Source of the DNA: Eggerthella lenta DSM 2243 | GTDB lineage: Bacteria > Actinomycetota > Coriobacteriia > Coriobacteriales > Eggerthellaceae | DNA length: 64,000 nt | Assembly (NCBI RefSeq): GCF_000024265.1 | Contig: NC_013204.1 | Coordinates: 3,337,001-3,401,000, forward strand | Direction of reading: 5' to 3' | Shown here: in pieces, positions 14,455-21,981 of the stretch | Layout: each line of letters opens with the position of its first letter | Position numbering within the stretch: the first letter of the stretch is position 1 | Notes under the pieces: generated by a model | What the model was told of the DNA's origin: nothing | The model's database searches: none | The model's input: only the letters and a program-made list of their open reading frames with translations | Translations under genes and position numbers: made by a program

Positions 14455-15699
14455 CTACTCGCCCTTGCGCAGCACCCCCTTCTCGTACAGCAACTCGATC
14501 TCCTTTTCCGAATAGCCGAATTCCTCGAGCACGTCCTGCGTGTCGGCGTCGTACTTCGCCCCTCCGCGCACGATCTTGCCGGGATGCTTCTTGAAGCGCG
14601 GGATCATGTTCACCTGCTTGACCGTCTTCTGCGTGATCTCGTCGTAGCAGTCGACGAACACCTCGCGCGCCTGGTAATGCGGGTCGTTCAGCATCATCTC
14701 GTAGGTCATATGGGGGCTCACCGCCACGCCCATCTGGCCGAAGATGCGGTTGACCTCCTCAACCGTGTGCTTCTCGCACCAGCTGTCCAGCGCGGCGCGG
14801 AACTTCGCAGCGCGGTCGGGCAGCGGCTCGTCCAGGCTCTTGCAGCCGGGCTTGCGCGTGACGGAGGGGTAGGTACCCAGCGGCTGGAAGTCGGGATCGT
14901 CGGCGAACCCGAAGAACTCGACGAGCTTCTTCACCGGGCCGGCGCCGCCCACGGCCACCTGGCAGTAGCCGTCCTTGCACTTCTGCGCGCCGGCGCACGC
15001 GCCCACGAGGTCTTCGTTGCCGATGCGCATGGGCTGGATGCCGTGGTTGATGCCGTCGGACAGCGTGGCGCCCTGCAGACGCACGAGCGCCTCGAACTGG
15101 CAGCAGTCGATGGACTCGCCTTCGCCCGTCTCGCGCGCGCGGATGACAGCGGCAAGCGTGGCCCAAGCGCCCATGAGACCGGTCATGAAGTCGCCGGTGA
15201 AAGGCTTCGTCACGCTGGGCGGGCTGTCGGGAAAGCCGTTGAGGTTCGAGTAGCCCGAGAACGCCTGGCCGATGGGGTCGAACGACGCCTTGCGCACGTA
15301 GTCCGGGTCGCCCCAGTTGCCGAAACCGGAAATATGCAGGATGACCAGCGCGGGGTTCGCCTCCCACAGCACCTCGTCGGTAAGGCCCCACTTCTCCCAG
15401 GTGCCGCCCTTCGACGACTCCACCAGCACGTCGGCCCACTTCACCATCTGCAGCAGGATCTCCTTGCCCTCGGGCGAGGGGATGTTCAGCGTGATCATGC
15501 GCTGGTTGCGACGGTCGACCGACCATGCGTCGCCGTACATGCGGTACATGTCGGGCGCCACCGTGCTTTCCAGCTCGATGACGTCGGCGCCTTGCTCGGC
15601 GAACAGCTCGCAGACGAACGGCGCCGCGATGACCGCGCCGGCGTTGAGCACCTTCAAGTTCTGCAAGTTGCCGAACTTGGGGCGATCCGATGACTTCAT
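14455..15699 (-). CDS. CaiB/BaiF-type CoA transferase, second paralogue
   Basis: Class III CoA transferase of 414 residues. The catalytic aspartate lies in TGDFMTGLMGAWATL (about residue 168), and the N-terminus LKVLNAGAVIAAPFVCELFAEQGADV is the family's CoA-binding start. It is clearly related to the protein at 10570-11811 but differs at many positions, so the duplication is old or the two were acquired separately. The ATG at 15699 follows AAGGAGGAG. It is the first gene of the CoA transferase/MFS pair. No oxalyl-CoA decarboxylase or other lyase accompanies it, so oxalate is not supported as the substrate. Confidence 0.9.
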   Translation of the reverse strand: MKSSDRPKFGNLQNLKVLNAGAVIAAPFVCELFAEQGADVIELESTVAPDMYRMYGDAWSVDRRNQRMITLNIPSPEGKEILLQMVKWADVLVESSKGGTWEKWGLTDEVLWEANPALVILHISGFGNWGDPDYVRKASFDPIGQAFSGYSNLNGFPDSPPSVTKPFTGDFMTGLMGAWATLAAVIRARETGEGESIDCCQFEALVRLQGATLSDGINHGIQPMRIGNEDLVGACAGAQKCKDGYCQVAVGGAGPVKKLVEFFGFADDPDFQPLGTYPSVTRKPGCKSLDEPLPDRAAKFRAALDSWCEKHTVEEVNRIFGQMGVAVSPHMTYEMMLNDPHYQAREVFVDCYDEITQKTVKQVNMIPRFKKHPGKIVRGGAKYDADTQDVLEEFGYSEKEIELLYEKGVLRKGE

Positions 15700-15958
15700 A
15701 TGCGCTCCTCCTTGTGTCTTGATCCCGCACCGTGCGTCGCCCGCGCGGAGCGGGGCGACAACCGTCTCTGGCCTTCGACTTAGCAACTAGCGTGCCAATC
15801 TTTCGCTGCCGCTCTTCTCTTCTTACGCCGCCGGCATCCCGCTATCCTCGCCCCCTACCCTTTGCTTTTACTTTTGTGGATTCCTCGCGCGTCGACTCTC
15901 GACGGGACGCTTTTTCGTATGCTGCTGGCAGGAAGACGACGACCGGAGGGCGAGCGAC

Positions 15959-16765
15959 ATGATCATCGGCATCACCACCACGTACGTTGAAGAGGAGCAG
16001 AAGGACGAGATCGTCCCCGTCGAGCGCGTGACGGTGGAATACGTGCGACGAGTGGCCGCCGCCGGCGCCGTGCCCGTGCTGCTGCCGCCCGTGGAGGGCG
16101 GCGCGGATGCGAACCGTCGAGCGGCGCGCGAACTGGTAGAACGCCTGGACGGCCTGGTGCTGGCCGGCGGCGGGGACCTCAACCCGGCGACGTACGGCGA
16201 CGAAGCGCGCCTGGCCGAAACCGTGAACGTGTTCGATGGACGCGATGCCCTGGAGCTGGAGTTGGCGCGCCTTGCCCACGAGCGCGATCTGCCCATGCTG
16301 GGCATCTGCCGCGGCATGCAGGTGCTCAACGTGGCGCTGGGCGGCACGCTGTACCAGGACGTGCACGCCTGCGGGCTCACCGACGCGGCGCATCAGCAGA
16401 AGCCTCCCTACGACGTCGTGCGCCAGCGCGTCGACATCGCGCCGGGCAGCGTGCTGGACCGGGTGCTGTGCGACGGCGCGGGCGAGGGCATGGTACCAGG
16501 CTGCAAGGCGGGATGGCCCGCATCGCTCGAAACGAGCTGGGAGGGCATCGCGCCTGCGCCGCATTCGCTGCTGGTGAACACGATGCACCACCAGGCGATC
16601 GCCTGCGTGGCCGACCCGCTGCAGGTGAGCGCGGTCAGCGGCGACGGTCTGGTCGAGGGTTTGGAGGACCCATCGCGGCGCTTCTACCTCGGCGTGCAGT
16701 GGCATCCTGAGTACCTCGACGACAACGTTCCGCTGTTCGAAGCCCTGGTTGCCGCCGCGAAGTAG
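15959..16765 (+). CDS. Gamma-glutamyl-gamma-aminobutyrate hydrolase-like protein (peptidase C26)
   Basis: A 268-residue class I glutamine-amidotransferase-fold hydrolase of the PuuD type, expected to cleave a gamma-glutamyl amide. The nucleophile cysteine lies in LGICRGMQVLNVALGG (about residue 120) and the catalytic His-Glu in GVQWHPEYL near the C-terminus. LVLAGGGDLNPATYG near residue 65 is the family's substrate loop. The ATG at 15959 follows GGAGGG. It stands alone; no putrescine-pathway genes surround it, so another gamma-glutamyl compound is equally possible. Confidence 0.85.
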   Translation: MIIGITTTYVEEEQKDEIVPVERVTVEYVRRVAAAGAVPVLLPPVEGGADANRRAARELVERLDGLVLAGGGDLNPATYGDEARLAETVNVFDGRDALELELARLAHERDLPMLGICRGMQVLNVALGGTLYQDVHACGLTDAAHQQKPPYDVVRQRVDIAPGSVLDRVLCDGAGEGMVPGCKAGWPASLETSWEGIAPAPHSLLVNTMHHQAIACVADPLQVSAVSGDGLVEGLEDPSRRFYLGVQWHPEYLDDNVPLFEALVAAAK

Positions 16766-16802
16766 CACGCCCGCTCGGCCTCTTGATAGGGCGAGCGAAA
16801 AA

Positions 16803-16967
16803 GTGGGCGCAAAGGGACAGCCATGACAATTTCTTCGAAGCTTTCGAACGTCTTGCACTGAGGCATCGACAATACGATCGCTATATGCCCAGGTCGGAAA
16901 ATCTTGGGACCATTACTGCATGAGTTTGCCATGGATAACATTGTCATGGGTACCGGTTCGCGCCCAC
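16803..16967. mobile_element. MITE-like 165-bp element with terminal inverted repeats
   Basis: The 28-base arms at 16803-16830 and 16940-16967 both read GTGGGCGC at the outer end and CCATGACAAT at the inner end, with a variable middle. The interior has no convincing gene. No clear target-site duplication flanks it. It could be a degenerate non-autonomous element or simply a long inverted repeat. Together with the fabH promoter it accounts for most of the 363-base gap between 16765 and 17129. Confidence 0.4.
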
Positions 16968-17057
16968 GTCGGCGCACCGCCCATCCATGCTTGGCACGCA
17001 TCGCCCGCCCTTTGTGAAGGTCGCTTGGGTTTCGCACACGGGATGGCGGGCGCTTGC

Positions 17058-17084
17058 TATAATCCATTTAGTTTGATTATCAAA
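17058..17084 (+). promoter_or_regulatory. fabH promoter with FabT-box-like operator
   Basis: TATAAT at 17058-17063 is followed at 17072-17084 by the palindrome TTTGATTATCAAA, within AGTTTGATTATCAAAGC. This matches the core of the FabT (MarR-family) operator known from lactic streptococci (TTTGATTATCAAA). The operator lies at or just after the predicted transcription start of fabH, the position expected for repression. No good -35 hexamer is present. No MarR/FabT gene lies in the window. Confidence 0.6.
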
Positions 17085-17128
17085 GCATTGAAGGCGCGCC
17101 TCGAAAGCGCGGCCAAGGACGGAGCAGC

Positions 17129-18241
17129 ATGGGCAGCACGATCATCGGATGCGGAAAGTCCCTCCCGAAGCTGGAAGTGGCCAACGACGAGCTGAAAGCG
17201 CTCGTCGACACGAACGACGAATGGATCAGCACGCGCACGGGCATCAGATCGCGCCACGTTGCCGTCGAGGAAACCGCTACCGATCTGGCCGAAGCCGCTG
17301 CCCGCCAAGCGCTGGGTCTTGCCGACGGCGGCTGGCGCGAGGACGGCGAGGCCATCGACCCCGCTTCCATCGACCTCGTCATCTACGCCACCATCACGCC
17401 CGACGTGCTGGTGCCCTCGGCCGCCGGGCTGCTGCGCCGCCGCCTGGGTCTCGAGAACGCCATTGCGTTCGACCTGAACGCCGCCTGCACGGGCTTCGTG
17501 TACGGCCTGACCGTGGCCGAGTGCATGATGGCCGGTTCGACCGCCGGAGCGCCCGGTGCCGCGGGCCGCAACCCCGTTCGCCGCGCGCTCGTGGTGGGAG
17601 CCGAGCGCCTGACGCGCGTGACGGGCTGGAGCGACCGTAACACCTGCGTGCTGTTCGGCGACGGCGCTGGCGCGGCGGTGCTGGAGTGGAACGAGAACCG
17701 ACCTGGCATCATGAGCAGCTTCATCACGAACGCCGACGACGACACGAACGCGCTCACCTGCTCGTTTGCCTACGACGCCCCGTTGCCGTTCGACATCGAC
17801 GGCGCGTCGCCCGAAGCCCCCGAAGACGCATCGCTCTCCCGTATCGATGCCGAGCTGGGCATTACCGAATTCGTCGACGCGGGCGAACCGCGCCAGGTAT
17901 TGCGCATGGACGGCCCCAAGGTGTTCAAGTTCGCCGCCGAGGCCATGACCACGGCCGTGCACGAGGCGCTCGACCGCGCAAACCTCACGCTGGATGACGT
18001 CGCCTGCATCGTGCCCCACCAGGCGAACGAGCGCATCATCAAGTACGCCGCCAAGAAGCTGGGGCGCCCGATGGATTTCTTCCAGCTGTCCATCGACCAC
18101 ACTGGCAACACGTCGGCCGCCAGCCTGCCTATGGCTCTATGCGACGCGTACAACGCCGGCCGCATCAGGCGCGGCGACAAGGTAGTGCTCGTCGCATTCG
18201 GCGGCGGCTTCACCTCCGGCGCGGTGCTGCTGGAAGCGTAA
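17129..18241 (+). CDS. fabH: 3-oxoacyl-ACP synthase III (KAS III)
   Basis: Condensing enzyme that starts fatty-acid synthesis from acetyl- or branched acyl-CoA and malonyl-ACP. It has 370 residues, slightly longer than the usual 310-330 owing to an insertion around residues 195-235. The catalytic triad is complete: Cys120 in LNAACTGF, His in CIVPHQANERI, and Asn in DHTGNTSAAS. The ATG at 17129 follows GGACGGAG. It is not next to other fab genes but sits beside bioY, and biotin is needed for malonyl-CoA supply. Control by a FabT-like repressor is suggested by the upstream box. Confidence 0.92.
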   Translation: MGSTIIGCGKSLPKLEVANDELKALVDTNDEWISTRTGIRSRHVAVEETATDLAEAAARQALGLADGGWREDGEAIDPASIDLVIYATITPDVLVPSAAGLLRRRLGLENAIAFDLNAACTGFVYGLTVAECMMAGSTAGAPGAAGRNPVRRALVVGAERLTRVTGWSDRNTCVLFGDGAGAAVLEWNENRPGIMSSFITNADDDTNALTCSFAYDAPLPFDIDGASPEAPEDASLSRIDAELGITEFVDAGEPRQVLRMDGPKVFKFAAEAMTTAVHEALDRANLTLDDVACIVPHQANERIIKYAAKKLGRPMDFFQLSIDHTGNTSAASLPMALCDAYNAGRIRRGDKVVLVAFGGGFTSGAVLLEA

Positions 18242-18255
18242 ATCAGCAAGCGAGC

Positions 18256-18350
18256 ATGGCAGAGGGATGAGATATCGACCACGTCCCTCTGCCATCGATC
18301 ACCAAACGAAACGGGCGCCCGAAGGCGCCCGTTTCGTTTGGTGATCGATG
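18256..18350. terminator. Double hairpin terminator between convergent fabH and bioY
   Basis: Two stems in series. ATGGCAGAGGGA (18256-18267) pairs perfectly with 18284-18295. An exceptional 27-bp perfect stem, 18293-18319 with 18324-18350, has a CGAA tetraloop. The second ends four bases before the bioY stop on the opposite strand, so it probably works in both directions. Confidence 0.8.
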
Positions 18351-18354
18351 TTTC

Positions 18355-18948
18355 CTACCGCTTGGGCAGAGCTCGAAGCACAGCGCGAGCGCATAGCACA
18401 GCGGCCACCGCCTTCAGCAAGTCGGGCACGGCGAAGGGCGCGATAGTCACCATGAAAGCCGCCGCCAAATCGACGCCTACCACAGCAGCGTACTGGAAGC
18501 ATCCGCACACGTACGTCACGATGATGAACGCCAAGCAGGCCACCATGTCGACCACGATCGCCATCGGACCCGAAACCCCCTTCTCGCCGATCGCACGCCT
18601 CAGACCCTCGCGAACGAGCAGCGCAACCACCGCAGCCAGCAGAAATCCCCACAGGTATCCGCCCGTCGGTCCCATCAACATGCCGATACCGCCGCGCATG
18701 CCTGAGAACATCGGCAAACCGATAGCTCCTAGCGCCAGGTAGCCGGCGATAGAAGCCATACACTGCTTCGGCGTGAGCACCATAATTGCGAACATGACCG
18801 CGAACATCTGCAGCGTCAGCATCACCGGCCCGATCGGGATGGACACCCATGCGGACACGCCCAAAAGGGCGATAGTCAACGCGACGAACGCGATCGAGCG
18901 CGTGCGCGATGCCCCCATAGAACCCTGTTTCACCTTGTTTGCTTCCAT
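18355..18948 (-). CDS. bioY: Biotin ECF transporter S component BioY
   Basis: A 197-residue integral membrane protein with about six hydrophobic helices, the substrate-binding subunit for biotin uptake. The family signature region is visible as PIGPVMLTLQMFAVMFA and GGIGMLMGPTGGYLWGF (substrate loop). No ecfAAT genes are adjacent, so it may use a shared energising module or work alone. The ATG at 18948 follows GAGGAGC. It lies convergent to fabH and downstream of the MATE gene on the same strand, with its own promoter. The birA gene 5 kb away encodes a ligase without an HTH, so BirA cannot repress bioY directly. Confidence 0.9.
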   Translation of the reverse strand: MEANKVKQGSMGASRTRSIAFVALTIALLGVSAWVSIPIGPVMLTLQMFAVMFAIMVLTPKQCMASIAGYLALGAIGLPMFSGMRGGIGMLMGPTGGYLWGFLLAAVVALLVREGLRRAIGEKGVSGPMAIVVDMVACLAFIIVTYVCGCFQYAAVVGVDLAAAFMVTIAPFAVPDLLKAVAAVLCARAVLRALPKR

Positions 18949-18994
18949 GCTCCGCTCCTCTTCCAGGACGATCCTTCGTTTTCAGCAGCCTCGC

Positions 18995-19034
18995 ACTATA
19001 AGCAAACCCCGCAGTTTTGTGAACCGCGGGGTTT
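18995..19034 (-). promoter_or_regulatory. bioY promoter overlapped by a GC-rich palindrome
   Basis: On the minus strand TTCACA (19023-19018), 17 bases and TATAGT (19000-18995) form a near-consensus promoter. A palindrome AAACCCCGC (19004-19012) / GCGGGGTTT (19026-19034) places one arm in the spacer and the other just upstream of the -35. It may be the MATE terminator, an operator, or both. Confidence 0.5.
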
Positions 19035-19072
19035 AAGCAAGGGTGACAATCTGGATGCGCGATACGAGCGGC

Positions 19073-20581
19073 TTAGAACTTCGCTTTCAGTTCTCCGCTC
19101 TCGAGCTTCTTCAAGCGTCCCATCTCTAAGACGATGAACACCACCGTGGTGAAGATGGCCAGGAAGTCGGCCGCGGGGGTGGCGAAGTACAGCGCGTCGA
19201 GGCTGACGAACTGCGGGAACCAGCTGGGCAGCACCATCGGCAGCACGATGAGCAGCGGCACCAGGAACAGTATCTGGCGCGTCAGCGACAAGAAGATGGA
19301 CTTGAGCGGCTGCCCGGTTGCCTGGAAGTAATTCGAGCCCACGATCTGGAAGCCGATGAAGGGCAGCATGAGCAGCTGCACCTTGAGGGCGAACACCGTG
19401 AAGTCGCGCAGTGATTCGTTCGTGATGCCGAAGAACCCGACGATCTGCTCGGGGAACAGGTGCACGAGCGCCCACAGCGCCAAACCGATGCCCGTCGCCC
19501 CGAAGATGCCGTACCATAGCGTCTTCTTCACGCGTTCGAACAGGTGCGCGCCGTAGTTGAAGCCCAGCAGCGGTTGGATGGCGATGGACACGCCGATCAG
19601 CGGCAGCACCGCGAACATGGCCACGCGCTGCACCACGCCGATAGACGCGAGCGCCCCCTCGGCTCCCAGCGGGCTCATGGCGCCGTACATGTTCAGCAGA
19701 TTGTTCAGCACGAAGTTCACCACGGCCATGCCCGCCTGTACGGCGAAGCTGGCCAGACCCAGCGACAGAATCAGCCGCACCGTGCGCAGATGCAGCGGCA
19801 AGTAGTGCAGATGCAGCTTCATAGGAACGTTCTTCGTAACGATGAAGTACCACAGCACCGTGGCGCACGAGATGGCCTGGCCGCACACCGTGGCCAGCGC
19901 GCTGCCCTGCACGCCCCAGCCCAGCACCATGACGAACAGGAAGTTGAACACCGTGCACGATACCGCGCCGATGATCATGGTGCCCAGCGCGCGGTTCGGT
20001 GCGCCGGCCGTACGGATGAAGTTGTTCACGCCCATGCCGATGCACTGGAACACGAAGCCCAGCGAGATGATCTGGATGAACGAGCGAGCGTACTCCCAAT
20101 CCTCCGCCGTGGCGCCCGACACGCCGAGCAGCGCATTGACGCAGGCGGGAATATGCATGAGCACGGCCACGATCACCGCGAACACGAGAGACAGGCACAC
20201 CGTGTTGCCCAGGCTACGCTCGGCCTCCACCCGGTTGCCCTCGCCCATGCGCAACGCTGCCAGCGCATTACCGCCGTTGCCCACGAGCATGGCGATGGCC
20301 ATGAACACCGTCATGATGGGCATGGCCACCGTGGCGGTGGCAAGGCCGATCTCGCCCATGGCCTGCCCCAGGAAGACGGAGTCGATGACGTTGTACGCAC
20401 CGTTGACCAGCATGCCCAGGATAGAAGGGATGGCGAATTCCACGATAAGCCGCGGAATGGACGCCGTACCCATGCGGCTGACTTTATCGTCGCGGCCGGT
20501 GCGCTTCGGATCTTTGCCGATCGGTGCTCCGGCACGTTCTTCATTGAGGTCGAGAGAGGGGTTCGTTGCTTCTGATTCCAT
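19073..20581 (-). CDS. MATE-family efflux transporter
   Basis: A 502-residue, 12-TM polyspecific exporter driven by an Na+ or H+ gradient. The first helix region reads LIVEFAIPSILGMLVNGAYN followed by VFLGQAMGEIGLA, typical of the DinF/NorM-like branch; the repeat appears in the second half at about residue 265 (LILSLGLASFAVQ). A charged cytoplasmic N-terminus of about 45 residues precedes helix 1. The ATG at 20581 was chosen because the upstream in-frame sequence lacks a ribosome site and overlaps the divergent merR promoter; the Shine-Dalgarno itself is weak (AAGGCAG). It may be a target of the divergent MerR regulator, but no MerR-type dyad is seen in the shared spacer. The cargo is unknown. 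Confidence 0.88.
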   Translation of the reverse strand: MESEATNPSLDLNEERAGAPIGKDPKRTGRDDKVSRMGTASIPRLIVEFAIPSILGMLVNGAYNVIDSVFLGQAMGEIGLATATVAMPIMTVFMAIAMLVGNGGNALAALRMGEGNRVEAERSLGNTVCLSLVFAVIVAVLMHIPACVNALLGVSGATAEDWEYARSFIQIISLGFVFQCIGMGVNNFIRTAGAPNRALGTMIIGAVSCTVFNFLFVMVLGWGVQGSALATVCGQAISCATVLWYFIVTKNVPMKLHLHYLPLHLRTVRLILSLGLASFAVQAGMAVVNFVLNNLLNMYGAMSPLGAEGALASIGVVQRVAMFAVLPLIGVSIAIQPLLGFNYGAHLFERVKKTLWYGIFGATGIGLALWALVHLFPEQIVGFFGITNESLRDFTVFALKVQLLMLPFIGFQIVGSNYFQATGQPLKSIFLSLTRQILFLVPLLIVLPMVLPSWFPQFVSLDALYFATPAADFLAIFTTVVFIVLEMGRLKKLESGELKAKF

Positions 20582-20743
20582 GAGTTCGCCGCTGCCTTTC
20601 GAGCTTCTCCAATTTCGAGGAACGGCACATTGTAACCCATCTTTTCGCCGCCGCACAGCCTGGAAATCGGATACACCGTAAAGCCGCACCGCGTATGCTA
20701 TATTGGAGCAACATCGCCACGTTACATGGAGAACAGGGGAAGC

Positions 20744-21541
20744 ATGTACCGGATGAAGGAATTCTCGGCCATGACAGGCCTGCCGCAATCGAAGATCCGT
20801 TTCTACGAGAAGCACGGCTTGATTCTCTCGGATCGTCAGGAAAACGGTTACCGAGTATTCACCCCCGAAGATGCCTTCAAATCAAACGCATTTCGTGTGC
20901 TGCTGCAATACGGGTTCAGCATCGATGAAGCGGTCGCTATGCTCGACGCGAAACAAGGCACAGAAGAGTTCGAGCGGTCACTGCTGCATCAACAAGAAAA
21001 GCTCATGCACGAAGCCGACCTGATCGCGTACCGACTAAGACGGCTTGAAAGCACCCTTGGCGCGATACAGTCTGAACCTGGTTTAGAGTTCGAACTGGTG
21101 GATGCCGCCGATCAGGTGTACATCAACTCTTCATACGGACGAGACTTCCATGTCTCGCTCGAGCACGAGAAAACGATCTCGCAGTATTACAACCTTCTGA
21201 GCATCACCAGCTGTGCACGCATCATCAAGCGAGACGACCTGCTGGACAACCGCCCAACGGTCAACCCCGACTATGTCATGACCATGCCCGAACACGAGAG
21301 CTACCGCCTTGACGAAGGGGCGCGAAAGCAGGTAAAGCGCCTCTGCTTGGGAAAATGCATTCGCTTTAGAAGACAAGCGACCCGAACGGAAAGCGTGCAG
21401 AAGGAAACGTTCACGAGCCTGTTCGAACACCTCGACAGCCACGGTTATCGAGTGAGGAACGACATCATCCTCTTCCCCTCCTTCCTCAATCTCGACGGAT
21501 TCGGAAGCGACATCGAAACTCTGTACGTGCCCGTCAGCTGA
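20744..21541 (+). CDS. MerR-family transcriptional regulator
   Basis: A 265-residue regulator with an N-terminal MerR winged HTH: MKEFSAMTGLPQSKIRFYEK, then NGYRVFTPED, followed by the dimerisation helix (FERSLLHQQEKLMHEADLIAYRL). The C-terminal 150 residues form an effector domain with no clear relatives, probably ligand-sensing. The ATG at 20744 (MYRMKEF) follows AGGGGA and is preferred to the ATG at 20726. It is divergent from the MATE gene and convergent with the cytochrome/flavoreductase operon. The promoter of that operon at 23761-23791 has the exact architecture that MerR proteins activate. Confidence 0.85.
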   Translation: MYRMKEFSAMTGLPQSKIRFYEKHGLILSDRQENGYRVFTPEDAFKSNAFRVLLQYGFSIDEAVAMLDAKQGTEEFERSLLHQQEKLMHEADLIAYRLRRLESTLGAIQSEPGLEFELVDAADQVYINSSYGRDFHVSLEHEKTISQYYNLLSITSCARIIKRDDLLDNRPTVNPDYVMTMPEHESYRLDEGARKQVKRLCLGKCIRFRRQATRTESVQKETFTSLFEHLDSHGYRVRNDIILFPSFLNLDGFGSDIETLYVPVS

Positions 21542-21553
21542 AGTGCATAAGGA

Positions 21554-21588
21554 AAGGGCTTCGGCGCAGCGAACGCGACGAAGCCCTT
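21554..21588. terminator. Bidirectional terminator between merR and cytochrome gene
   Basis: The 10-bp perfect stem AAGGGCTTCG (21554-21563) / CGAAGCCCTT (21579-21588) lies in the 71-base gap between convergent stops at 21541 and 21613. Confidence 0.75.
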
Positions 21589-21612
21589 CAAGGGAGGGAA
21601 AGAACCGCGTTG

Positions 21613-21981
21613 CTAGTACAGCACCTCTTCGTCAGGCGCGTACACATGGCAGTTCTCGCAGTAGTTGAACGTGATCTCTTTGTCCTTCTCGTGGCAGTTC
21701 ACGCATGCATTGTAGCCGCCGTGCAGGGAATCATGCGGATTCCAATCACCCAGGTCAGCAGTGCGCTCGGCAAGCGCTTCGTAGCTACCGCCATGGCAGC
21801 TGAGACACTGCTCGTCGGAAACGTAGGCGCCCGCCTCGCTCGACACCGTTTGGGTCTTCGTACCCTCGCTCGACCCGGAATCGGCCTGTTGCGGCGCACA
21901 ACCCGCTATCGCGAACACCGCCACCAACGCAACCGCCACGAGGGCAATCATAATGTCCAGACGCAAGGTAGACCGACTCAT
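21613..21981 (-). CDS. Trihaem c-type cytochrome lipoprotein
   Basis: A 122-residue exported cytochrome. It has an N-terminal hydrophobic segment ending in a lipobox-like AIAGC, then three CxxCH haem sites (CLSCH, CVNCH, CENCH) within the last 65 residues. It should be anchored outside the membrane and pass electrons from the quinone pool to the flavoreductase encoded just upstream. The start overlaps the flavoreductase stop by four bases (ATGA), indicating coupled translation and a fixed ratio. The flavoprotein itself carries no haem, so the cytochrome domain found fused in Shewanella fumarate reductases is here a separate subunit. Confidence 0.88.
   Translation of the reverse strand: MSRSTLRLDIMIALVAVALVAVFAIAGCAPQQADSGSSEGTKTQTVSSEAGAYVSDEQCLSCHGGSYEALAERTADLGDWNPHDSLHGGYNACVNCHEKDKEITFNYCENCHVYAPDEEVLY

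Noticed and set aside
13028-15699. Second CoA transferase/MFS pair as an oxalate catabolism (frc/oxlT) locus
   Set aside because: The families fit, but the required oxalyl-CoA decarboxylase is absent from the window, so the substrate was left open.
16684-17067. 127-codon minus-strand frame across the gap before fabH
   Set aside because: It overlaps the end of the C26 hydrolase gene and the MITE-like repeat and has no motif or Shine-Dalgarno.
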